Shown one piece after another: positions 57,235-64,000 of a stretch of 64,000 nt of DNA. Under the pieces are notes generated by a model. It searched no databases, was not told where the DNA came from, and saw only the letters and a list, made by a program, of their open reading frames with translations. Position numbers and translations under genes: made by a program. Every line of letters starts with the position of its first letter. The first letter of the stretch is position 1. The DNA comes from Nitrospira defluvii (lineage in GTDB: Bacteria > Nitrospirota > Nitrospiria > Nitrospirales > Nitrospiraceae). The stretch spans positions 1,116,001 to 1,180,000 of the forward strand of contig NZ_CAJNBJ010000001.1 in the NCBI RefSeq assembly GCF_905220995.1. The letters run 5' to 3'.

Positions 57235-57255
57235 GCCGACCCCTTGTGTTCCATG

Positions 57256-57310
57256 AAAAGAAAAAGGCCAGCCGACGGTCCTTGCAACAACAAGGAACCA
57301 GCGACTGGCC
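57256..57310 (-). terminator. Intrinsic terminator in the dab operon leader (attenuator)
   Basis: On the minus-strand transcript: stem GGCCAGUCGCUGGUUCCUUG with CAAGGACCGUCGGCUGGCC, loop UUGUUG, followed directly by UUUUUCUUUU. It has the form of a textbook rho-independent terminator, about 20 bp before the dabB start codon and in the direction of dab transcription. No gene ends here, so it is premature termination unless bypassed. Confidence 0.8.
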
Positions 57311-57532
57311 TGCACTGTCCCCGGCCTTTCCCTCTGGGGAAACACCGGCAAGACCCTACTGCCTGTCTCATCGCATCACTGGCGTGGGTCCGGGCCGCAC
57401 GGATCACGGCCTTTCGTCGGCACCACGGAAAACTTCGGTAGATGTAGCCGTGCCCCCTTGGAATTGCAAGTGAAAAGTCGGCCAAGGCGGAGGGCCGCCG
57501 GGGCTACGTCGGTTCATGCCGCGTGAAGGGGG

Positions 57533-57562
57533 TTGGAGTAGGCAAGCAGCCGCGACTATAAT
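57533..57562 (+). promoter_or_regulatory. Sigma-70 promoter of mpsC-selO
   Basis: TTGGAG (57533-57538), 18-bp spacer, perfect TATAAT (57557-57562). The start codon at 57603 is preceded by AGAAGGA. Confidence 0.65.
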
Positions 57563-57602
57563 CCCTTCGGCCATTGTTTGCGATTATGTGAGAAGGATCA
57601 CC

Positions 57603-57971
57603 ATGCCCGTGCCCAGCAAGGGAGAAAAGGAAGCCGCCGTCCGGACGGCGATCATCAAGTTTGAGCAGGAATTCCTCGGACGAGGTCCTGACGAGGTCAG
57701 GGTGTTCATTGTGCGCGACATGCTGGTCGTGCGCTTGAAGGGGGTCCTGACGCTGGCCGAACGCCAATTGGCCAAGACCGCGGAAGGCATCGATATGGTG
57801 AAACGGCTGCGTCAGAATCTCATTGCCCAGGGCCGGGAGCGTCTCTGCGAACAGGTGACGGACCTCATCGGGGCAAAGATCACCGCCCTCTTCACCGACA
57901 TCGATACCGTGGTCGGCGAACGTATTTTTGTCTTCACGTTGGAGTCCGATGTGGAAGCCAACTTTCGATAA
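57603..57971 (+). CDS. mpsC: MpsC/DUF2294 family protein
   Basis: A 122-residue soluble protein with the DUF2294 signature: EAAVRTAIIKFEQEFLGRGPDEVRVFIVRDMLVVRLKGVLT, AERQLAKTAEGIDMVKRLR, then ALFTDIDTVVGERIFVFTLE. In Staphylococcus the DUF2294 gene mpsC lies with mpsA (NuoL-like) and mpsB (DUF2309). Here it is divergent from that pair, sharing the regulatory region. Its exact role is unknown. Ribosome-binding site AGAAGGA. Confidence 0.83.
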   Translation: MPVPSKGEKEAAVRTAIIKFEQEFLGRGPDEVRVFIVRDMLVVRLKGVLTLAERQLAKTAEGIDMVKRLRQNLIAQGRERLCEQVTDLIGAKITALFTDIDTVVGERIFVFTLESDVEANFR

Positions 57972-59452
57972 TGGTCATGACACGCCACACGTTGGAAACG
58001 CTCCGCTTCGATAATCGTTATGCGCGGTTGCCCGAGGCCTTTTATGCCAAGGTGAATCCGACCCCCTTCAGCAGCGCGCCGTTCCTGATCAGCGCGAACC
58101 GGTCGGCCACGGAGCTGCTCGACCTCGACCCTCGCGAGGCGATGCGACCCGAGTTTGCCGGGGTGTTCGGCGGCAGTCTGCTCGTACCGGGGATGGAGCC
58201 GCTGGCTATGCTCTATTCCGGTCATCAGTTCGGTGTGTATGTGCCTCAGCTCGGTGATGGCCGGGCGATTCTCCTGGGAGAAATCGTCAACGGGCGTGGC
58301 GAGCGGTGGGACCTGCATTTGAAAGGCGCGGGCATGACCCCGTTTTCCCGCGACGGGGACGGGCGGTCGGTGCTCCGCTCAGCGATCCGCGAATATCTCT
58401 GCTGCGAAGCCATGCACGGACTCGGCATTCCGACGACGCGCGCCCTCTGTCTGGTCGGCAGCGACGACAAGGTCTATCGCGAGCAGGTGGAAACCGGCGC
58501 GACCATCGTCCGCATGGCGCCTTCGCACGTGCGGTTCGGCAGCTTCGAGATCTTCTATTACCGGAAGCAGCACGAGCATTTGCAGCGATTGGCCGATTAC
58601 GTGATCGAGTCGCATTTTCCTCACCTCGTGCCGGTGGCCGACAAATATCTCCGGTTCTTCGCCGAGGTGGTCGAGCGCACGGCCAGGCTGATCGCCCATT
58701 GGCAGGCGGTCGGTTGGTCGCATGGTGTGTTGAACACCGATAACATGTCGATCCTGGGACTCACGCTCGACTATGGGCCCTACGGGTTCATGGACGACTA
58801 CGATCCCGGCTTTATCTGCAATCACTCAGACTATAACGGGCGCTACGCCTTCAACCAGCAGCCCTACATCGGACTGTGGAACCTGAGTTGCCTCGCGCAG
58901 ACCCTGTTGCCCTTTGTGCCAAAGGAAGACCTGAAGGCGGTGCTGGACGGTTATCAGGGGATGATCGAAGGGGCGTATCAGGCGCACATGTCGAACAAGT
59001 TGGGATTGGTGGAGAAGCGTGAAGCAGATACGGTTCTGTCGGATGAGTTGAAGTCGCTCATGGCCGGAAGCCGCGTCGATTACACGATCTTCTGGCGCGA
59101 GCTCGGCACCTTCTCCTCCGACCCTGCGGCGAAGAACGAACGGCTGCGGGAGCATTTCCTCAATCCGGAACAGTTCGATGCCTGGGCCGGCCGGTACCGA
59201 GAACGGTTGAGGGCGGAGCAGAGTCGCGATGAGGAACGGCGCGTCCGCATGGATCGCGTCAATCCCAAATACGTGCTGCGCAACTATCTCGCGCAAGGGG
59301 CCATCGAGAAGGCGCAACAGAAGGATTACACGGAGATCGACCGCCTGCTGGACCTGCTTCGCGATCCCTATGCCGACCACCCTAGCATGAATTCCTACGC
59401 CGCGGCTCCGCCGAACTGGGGCAAGCACCTCAGTGTGAGCTGTTCGTCGTAG
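57971..59452 (+). CDS. selO: Protein adenylyltransferase SelO (YdiU)
   Basis: A 493-residue pseudokinase-fold AMPylator. Signatures: SGHQFGVYVPQLGDGRAILLGE, KGAGMTPFSRDGDGRSVLRSAIRE, GVLNTDNMSILGLTLDYGPYGFMDDYDP. The C-terminus is CSS, where selenoprotein homologues have Sec-Ser-Ser; here Cys replaces Sec. SelO AMPylates redox proteins under oxidative stress. The start overlaps the mpsC stop (TAATG). A second ATG at 57977 is possible. Confidence 0.95.
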   Translation: MVMTRHTLETLRFDNRYARLPEAFYAKVNPTPFSSAPFLISANRSATELLDLDPREAMRPEFAGVFGGSLLVPGMEPLAMLYSGHQFGVYVPQLGDGRAILLGEIVNGRGERWDLHLKGAGMTPFSRDGDGRSVLRSAIREYLCCEAMHGLGIPTTRALCLVGSDDKVYREQVETGATIVRMAPSHVRFGSFEIFYYRKQHEHLQRLADYVIESHFPHLVPVADKYLRFFAEVVERTARLIAHWQAVGWSHGVLNTDNMSILGLTLDYGPYGFMDDYDPGFICNHSDYNGRYAFNQQPYIGLWNLSCLAQTLLPFVPKEDLKAVLDGYQGMIEGAYQAHMSNKLGLVEKREADTVLSDELKSLMAGSRVDYTIFWRELGTFSSDPAAKNERLREHFLNPEQFDAWAGRYRERLRAEQSRDEERRVRMDRVNPKYVLRNYLAQGAIEKAQQKDYTEIDRLLDLLRDPYADHPSMNSYAAAPPNWGKHLSVSCSS

Positions 59453-59492
59453 ACACTGACTTCTGTCCGCTGTCCCCAACAGCAAGCTCGCG

Positions 59493-59560
59493 GTATCCGA
59501 TTGGATACGGTGATGTATCCTCGCCGATACGACAACCCTCCACATCGTCTCACATGAGAC
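59493..59560 (+). promoter_or_regulatory. Palindromic activator sites upstream of a sigma-54 promoter
   Basis: Two 16-bp inverted repeats with identical half-sites, GTATCCGATTGGATAC (59493-59508) and GTATCCTCGCCGATAC (59515-59530), lie 22 bp apart centre to centre (two helical turns). A third palindrome GTCTCACATGAGAC is at 59547-59560. Positions about 75-110 bp before the sigma-54 -12 element are typical of enhancer-binding protein sites. Confidence 0.6.
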
Positions 59561-59603
59561 GTGCAAAGCGCCGATTCTCCAGTCCATTGAGCGTCTACGT
59601 AGT

Positions 59604-59619
59604 TGGCACGAGAGATGCT
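59604..59619 (+). promoter_or_regulatory. Near-consensus sigma-54 promoter
   Basis: TGGCACGAGAGATGCT matches the consensus TGGCACG-N4-TTGCW with one mismatch; GG and GC are separated by exactly 10 bp. Predicted transcript start is about 59630, roughly 50 bases before the start codon at 59681. Confidence 0.8.
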
Positions 59620-59680
59620 GCCGTACGTAGAGTCAGGAAGACAGCCTCAGCCTTGAGCCACTGAAAGCAAGGGATTGCGC

Positions 59681-62600
59681 ATGGCCTTCAAGGGAGACGA
59701 TTCCACCCTATCCTTGGCCACGACGGTCACCCTGGCCATCGCCGTGGCCGCCATGGTGCTCACCAAAAATCCGCTGCAGAGTTCGCGGCCGCCGGGCACA
59801 GGCACGGGACTTCAGCAAGTGACGGGCGAATTATCCATCCGCGCCAGGTTGTGGGAAGACCCCTTTGGGGCAGTTGAGCGGGATATTCATGCTCAGAAAT
59901 CCATCGCCCTTCAGGTGGTCACCGACGGCAAACAGTTCGGGCAGGTGACAGCTATGGTCAGCCAGCGCTCGCAGATCTCCGGCGATGGCGGTCTGCGGGG
60001 CTTGCAGGACAAAATCAAACGTGTCGGCGTCGAGCAAGTGCTGGCGCTGGTCGTCATGACCGGAGGTGGAACCTCGGTCGAGGCCGTCGAGGAGCGTATC
60101 CGGGATCGTTACGCTATTGGGGCGGCGCTGGAGGCCGGCTGTTTCGCACCGGACAAGAGCGAATCGCTGTCCTACTTTACTTGGAGTTATGTGAATCCTT
60201 TGCAGGGCCCATCTAAGGAGAAGAACCCTCTATCACAATACACGCCCTACGAATGGTACGAGCGAAGCGGGATCGGCACCTGCCGTGAAACTGGCGCGTC
60301 GCAGGATGGTCTGCCCCTTCGCCATGTGCTGGTGTTGTGGGTGAACGCGCCGGAGTCAGACGAAAAGATCCTCGCTCGTATCCATGCCTTGATCTCCATA
60401 ATCTACGCACCTGGGAGCCAAGATCCCAAACGCTTTTTCCGAGTGAAACTCGTAGGCCCTCGTACGTCATCTGAATTTCGGAGAATCCTGAAAGAGATCA
60501 AACAACATCCGTCGCCTCAACGGACCGGACTGGGAAAGCCAGGCTACAAGTACATCTGGCCGACGAAAAATGGAAGCCTGCCACTCTACTCTCCCTGGGC
60601 TACGGCCCCACCCGGTCTTCTGGCCTACGGGTTGGAATATGAGAATGGTGGAAAGGCCTGCGGTTCTTATGATGAGTGTAAGAGAGTGTTTAAGCATTTG
60701 CTGACAACGGCTGGTATTGATTCTACATATCTCGTTACCAGCGACGAAGTTCTCTTCGAATCCCTCATGAAGGAACTTCACCGGCGGCAGGTCACGATCA
60801 AACAAGACAGGATTGTGCTGATTGGAGAGTGGGACTCATTCTATGCCCGTGCCCTTCCGCTTACCTTCTTGGGCGCGGCCCATCAGCATTTTGAAAACAG
60901 TCACAAGCACGAGTGCCAATCCGGCGGGGCTTCTGTGCGATCCGGCGAACCGAGTCCAAGTGGGCAGTCCTGTATCTCAGTCGACGAAGGGATGCGTCAG
61001 GTGTTCGCAGGTGAGTCCTCGCTCCGGGGGCTCAACATCATGCAGTACAGTTACTTGAGCGGCTTGGACGGAGAAGCGTCGGACGATCAAGCTAAACGAG
61101 CCAAGTCCAAGGAGGACAACAAGGAGAAGGAAAAGGATAAGGCGGAAGGCAAGGGACGGTTCCGGGACATTGACTCCTACGAGCGGCCTGAAGGCCCATC
61201 GCAACTAGACTATGTGCGGCGGCTGGTGGCGCGTATCAAGGCCGAGTGTCAGGACAGCAGCCAGAATGAGAACCAACCAAATGGAAAGGTCAAGGCCATC
61301 GGAATCCTCGGGCGAGATCCCTACGATGCGCTGCTGATTCTCCAAGCTGTGCGGGAGCAGTTCCCGAACGCGCTGTTCTTTGCAACCGATCTGGATGCAC
61401 GGTATTTCCATGAAGACGAGCAGAAATGGACGCGCAACCTCATCGTGGTCTCCCAATTCGGTTTGCAGCTAGAGCCCTCGCTGCAACAGAGCATCCCGCC
61501 GTTCCGCAGCTCGCTGCAAACCTCAGCATTCTTTGCGGCGCTGCAGGCGATCGGTCAAGTTGCGCCGCAGCCTCCGGATAGCACGATCCCCCCTCGCCTT
61601 TTCGAAATCGGGCGCCATGGGGCAGTTGACCTCAGTACAGATGTTCCGCGAAGCGGGGAGAAGAGTGTCCATCCAGTGAGGAGCGATGTTGCCGGGGATA
61701 ACAAGTCCCTCAAGCTGCCGCCGAGAATCGGACTACTCTGGATCGTCGGGTTACTCCTGAGTTTCCTGGTCCTGTGGGGTTATGGGCGGCTCTGGAACTG
61801 GTTGACGGCCTGGAGCGAACCGGATTCGACCAAACGTCCCTTCCTGTGGATCCTGCGTCGTGTATGGGTCTTCATTCCCGTCATCCTGGCCCTGTGGTTT
61901 TGGTGCCGGATCGCTCATTTTCCCTATGCCGAAGAGGAGCCCTTTTCTTGGTCCGATGGCGTGAGCATTTGGCCTACAGAGGCGTTGCGACTGTTTGCCA
62001 TCTGTCTATGTCTGTTTTTCCTGATCAAGGCCTGCGCCGATTCCGGTCGCAATATCGATGAGCTGACGCAGTCCTTTTTCCCCGATGTCGCCTGTCGGCC
62101 ACGCACTAGTGGCTGGCGGAACGCCTTGAAGGGATTCGGGAGTGACCTGGACTGGATGTTTCACGGATCCAAGCAGGCCCATCCTGGTGATGGAAGTGCC
62201 CTTTGGGTGCGCTACTGCCGTGCCCATCGGTGTCTGCCGCGCATAGGACGAGTTGTCTTGGGACTGGTAGCCTATCTCTTTCTGGTCGTGCCCCTGTGGT
62301 TGTTCATGAACGATGGCGAGTTCCGCCTCCCTGTGCCTTGCCGAGGCGTATTTACCTGCAAGGTCGATTTCGCGGCAACAATGGGGAGTGTGTGGCTGCT
62401 ACTCATTCTGAATCTCGCCGTGCTGGATGCAGTGATCCTCTGCACCAGATGGGTGCAGGAGATGCCAGCGGCCACGAAGATGAGCGAGATGCAGCAGATC
62501 CGGCTCATCGTCGAGCGCACAAAAATCGTGAATCGACGGATTCTCTATCCCTTCCTAGCGCTCTTCCTCTTGATCGCTGCTCGGAGTCACTACTTCGACA

Positions 62601-62932
62601 ATTGGGATTTTCCGCCCGTGCTGATTTTGGTATTGGCAGTCAATACCCTGGTGGCCCTGGCCAGTGTCAGCATGTTATATCTCGCGGCCGTGCAGGCGAA
62701 GCGGCGGATTCTTGCGCCCCTTCAACAGCGTCTCGATCACCTAACGCAGGCAGCGCGCGATGCCGGTTCAGTCAAGGATAGGGACGCATCGGCTGAAGCG
62801 CTCCGCCAGATCATCACCGACATCGACGGTGTGCAGCAAGGAGCCTTCGTGCCGTTCTATCAACAGCCGGTCGTACAGGCGACGCTGGTTGCCGCTCTCG
62901 CCTTCCTGCAATACTGGTATCTCGGCCAGTAA
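59681..62932 (+). CDS. Large membrane protein of unknown function under sigma-54 control
   Basis: About 1083 residues. One N-terminal helix (about residues 11-29) is followed by a large soluble part (about 30-680) with segments GEWDSFYARALPLTF and GILGRDPYDALLILQAVREQ / FFATDLDARYF, and a charged K/E-rich linker (about 467-490). A C-terminal block of about eight helices follows (about 684-705, 727-745, 767-787, 854-876, 901-925, 952-970, 977-1004, 1065-1083). I do not recognise the family. The GRDPYDALLIL/ATDLDA region could be a Rossmann or periplasmic-binding-protein-like fold (weak inference). The ATG at 59681 has GCAAGGGA; a TTG at 59675 is also in frame. A near-consensus sigma-54 promoter lies upstream. 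Confidence 0.8.
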   Translation: MAFKGDDSTLSLATTVTLAIAVAAMVLTKNPLQSSRPPGTGTGLQQVTGELSIRARLWEDPFGAVERDIHAQKSIALQVVTDGKQFGQVTAMVSQRSQISGDGGLRGLQDKIKRVGVEQVLALVVMTGGGTSVEAVEERIRDRYAIGAALEAGCFAPDKSESLSYFTWSYVNPLQGPSKEKNPLSQYTPYEWYERSGIGTCRETGASQDGLPLRHVLVLWVNAPESDEKILARIHALISIIYAPGSQDPKRFFRVKLVGPRTSSEFRRILKEIKQHPSPQRTGLGKPGYKYIWPTKNGSLPLYSPWATAPPGLLAYGLEYENGGKACGSYDECKRVFKHLLTTAGIDSTYLVTSDEVLFESLMKELHRRQVTIKQDRIVLIGEWDSFYARALPLTFLGAAHQHFENSHKHECQSGGASVRSGEPSPSGQSCISVDEGMRQVFAGESSLRGLNIMQYSYLSGLDGEASDDQAKRAKSKEDNKEKEKDKAEGKGRFRDIDSYERPEGPSQLDYVRRLVARIKAECQDSSQNENQPNGKVKAIGILGRDPYDALLILQAVREQFPNALFFATDLDARYFHEDEQKWTRNLIVVSQFGLQLEPSLQQSIPPFRSSLQTSAFFAALQAIGQVAPQPPDSTIPPRLFEIGRHGAVDLSTDVPRSGEKSVHPVRSDVAGDNKSLKLPPRIGLLWIVGLLLSFLVLWGYGRLWNWLTAWSEPDSTKRPFLWILRRVWVFIPVILALWFWCRIAHFPYAEEEPFSWSDGVSIWPTEALRLFAICLCLFFLIKACADSGRNIDELTQSFFPDVACRPRTSGWRNALKGFGSDLDWMFHGSKQAHPGDGSALWVRYCRAHRCLPRIGRVVLGLVAYLFLVVPLWLFMNDGEFRLPVPCRGVFTCKVDFAATMGSVWLLLILNLAVLDAVILCTRWVQEMPAATKMSEMQQIRLIVERTKIVNRRILYPFLALFLLIAARSHYFDNWDFPPVLILVLAVNTLVALASVSMLYLAAVQAKRRILAPLQQRLDHLTQAARDAGSVKDRDASAEALRQIITDIDGVQQGAFVPFYQQPVVQATLVAALAFLQYWYLGQ

Positions 62933-63021
62933 TCCCATTACACTGGGTAGCACGATGGTCTGTAAGACGGCAGGCCAGGGCATTGACCCGAGGGTCGGTC
63001 TGACAAAGGAGTTGTAGCCAC

Positions 63022-63735
63022 ATGCGCGTCGACAAACTCGGTGGCCTCACGGTTCGCGTGACCGGCGGCATTGACGGCAAGGGCGGGGGTGCTGGTCCAT
63101 TGGTGGTGCTGCTCCATGGATTCGGCGCGCCGGGTGATGACTTGGTGCCGCTCAGCGAATATCTGGACGCGCCGGCGGGCACGCGTTTTCTCTTTCCTGA
63201 AGCGCCGATTCAGATCCCGATGGGCTTCGGGGATTCCCGCGCCTGGTGGATGATCGATATGGCCCGCATTCAGGCTGATCGAGCGGCGGGCAGGATCCGG
63301 GACATGTCCGGCGAAATCCCGCGAGGGCTGCTTGAAGCGCGCGACCGGGTGAAAGCCTTGTTGGAGGAGGCGCACAAGAAACTAGGGGCTGAGCCGGCCC
63401 GGACCGTGCTGGGAGGTTTTTCGCAAGGCGCGATGCTGTCCTGCGATGCGTTGCTGCAGAGCACGCAGTCCTATGCCGGACTCATTCAACTGTCGGGCAC
63501 GCTGGTCGCCAGGCAGGAATGGGCGCCGCTGCTGACAAAGCGGAAGGGGCTGCCGCTCTTTCAGAGCCATGGCACCCAGGACCCGATCCTGCCCTATGCG
63601 ATGGCCGAGCGCTTGCGCGATGAATTTCTCCAGGCCGGCGCGGCGGTTGAGTGGAATCCCTTCCGGGGCGGCCACGAAATACCGGAGCCGGTCTTGCGAA
63701 AGCTCGGCAGTTTTCTCCTGAAGATCTTGCGGTAG
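63022..63735 (+). CDS. Alpha/beta hydrolase, phospholipase/carboxylesterase type
   Basis: A 237-residue esterase of the YpfH/carboxylesterase 2 type. Oxyanion region VVLLHGFGAPGDDL, nucleophile serine in GGFSQGAM, acid Asp in SHGTQDPILPY, and His in GGHEIPE. Cytoplasmic, no signal peptide. Substrates are likely short acyl esters or lysophospholipids (family knowledge). It is followed 4 bp later by another hydrolase gene. Confidence 0.9.
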   Translation: MRVDKLGGLTVRVTGGIDGKGGGAGPLVVLLHGFGAPGDDLVPLSEYLDAPAGTRFLFPEAPIQIPMGFGDSRAWWMIDMARIQADRAAGRIRDMSGEIPRGLLEARDRVKALLEEAHKKLGAEPARTVLGGFSQGAMLSCDALLQSTQSYAGLIQLSGTLVARQEWAPLLTKRKGLPLFQSHGTQDPILPYAMAERLRDEFLQAGAAVEWNPFRGGHEIPEPVLRKLGSFLLKILR

Positions 63736-63739
63736 GGGC

Positions 63740-64000
63740 ATGATGGAACCGTTCACACTCACCTGCGCCGACGGCACCATGCTGCGCGGCGATCGCGCGA
63801 TCGGAAAGGATCGCCAGTTCCTCTTCATCACCGGCTTTTTGTCCAAGCGTTGGGGGAATAAGAGTAAGGCGCTGGCGCAATGGTGTCAGGACCGGGGCTG
63901 GGGCTTCTGTTGTTTCGACTTTCGCGGCTGGGGCGAGTCCGGAGGCAACTGGGGCGACTATCGATTGCTCCACTGGCTGGAGGACGCGGAAGCTGTCACC
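63740..64000 (+). CDS. Alpha/beta hydrolase (partial, runs off the window)
   Basis: The first 87 residues are present: MMEPFTLTCADGTMLRG..., FLFITGFLSKRWGNKSKALAQWCQDRGWGFCCFDFRGWGESGG. The FDFRGWGESGG segment is typical of alpha/beta hydrolases just before the nucleophile elbow, which is outside the window. The start may be 63740 or 63743. Co-transcribed with the preceding esterase. Confidence 0.8.
   Translation, partial: MMEPFTLTCADGTMLRGDRAIGKDRQFLFITGFLSKRWGNKSKALAQWCQDRGWGFCCFDFRGWGESGGNWGDYRLLHWLEDAEAVT

Larger units (their letters stand above)
57235..57602. other. Divergent regulatory region between dabB and mpsC-like genes
   Basis: 368 bp. It contains the mpsC promoter (57533-57562, plus strand), a candidate minus-strand promoter TTGCAA-17-TACATC (57469-57441), and a structured leader with a terminator ahead of dabB. 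The leader also has hairpins at 57321-57348 (CCGG..TTCCC/GGGAA..CCGG) and 57347-57363 (GGCAAGACCCTACTGCC). No gene. Confidence 0.6.

Noticed and set aside
57311-57450. Cobalamin riboswitch in the dab leader
   Set aside because: Fragments such as GCCAGTG and CCGGTG occur, but the order and spacing of the B12 box and GGGAA elements do not fit.

Overview
The window is a GC-rich bacterial chromosome segment that spans the replication origin. It reads most naturally as a Nitrospira-type (Nitrospirota) genome. That assignment is inference from gene content: a dnaA-dnaN-gyrB-gyrA block, DsrE/F/H-like proteins beside the origin, a DabA/MpsB bicarbonate-uptake operon, a long tandem ThyX, and CTAG-bounded intergenic palindromes of a style I associate with Nitrospira. 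No rRNA, tRNA, CRISPR array, intact insertion sequence or prophage was seen.

Layout. 0-4.4 kb: a HAD hydrolase with a frameshift, an OsmC-type peroxidase, and a divergent GH65 phosphorylase / beta-phosphoglucomutase pair for disaccharide phosphorolysis. 4.4-7.1 kb: small secreted or stress proteins, including a frameshifted ABM-domain protein, a repeat-built exported protein, a STAS protein and DoxX. 7.3-12.7 kb and 17.6-22.6 kb: two paralogous HlyD/double-ABC/ABC-2 export systems. Between them lie a CpxP-like lipoprotein, a sigma-54 enhancer-binding regulator, a HepT-MntA toxin-antitoxin pair and an NDH-2-like dehydrogenase.

22.7-34.6 kb is an oxidation/detoxification region. It has a p-cresol methylhydroxylase-like set (cytochrome c, Tat protein, FAD subunit, in the order pchC-pchX-pchF) followed by a zinc alcohol dehydrogenase. 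It also has a flavin reductase, a CDGSH protein, a VOC protein and a Rieske-flavodoxin fusion. A tight five-gene operon (NmrA-like, pirin, DsbA-like, VOC, DUF5069) follows, with a palindromic operator inside its promoter.

35-47 kb is the core: smpB, a DciA-like gene, gyrA, gyrB, dnaN, dnaA, oriC, a TusBCD/DsrEFH-like trio and hisS. Next come thyX and a TPR protein.

50.5-59.5 kb is a bicarbonate-uptake locus. A DabB/MpsA-type NuoL-like subunit, an extra NuoM-like membrane protein, DabA/MpsB with its four zinc-site residues intact, and a PII-like protein lie in one operon. Its leader carries a strong intrinsic terminator ahead of the first gene, which suggests regulated attenuation. MpsC (DUF2294) and SelO are divergent from it. 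The window ends with a large unrecognised membrane protein of about 1083 residues behind a near-consensus sigma-54 promoter and tandem palindromes, then two alpha/beta hydrolases.

Most attractive for follow-up: the sigma-54-controlled orphan membrane protein, the attenuated and enlarged Dab/Mps operon, and the p-cresol methylhydroxylase-like cluster in an apparent chemolithoautotroph.
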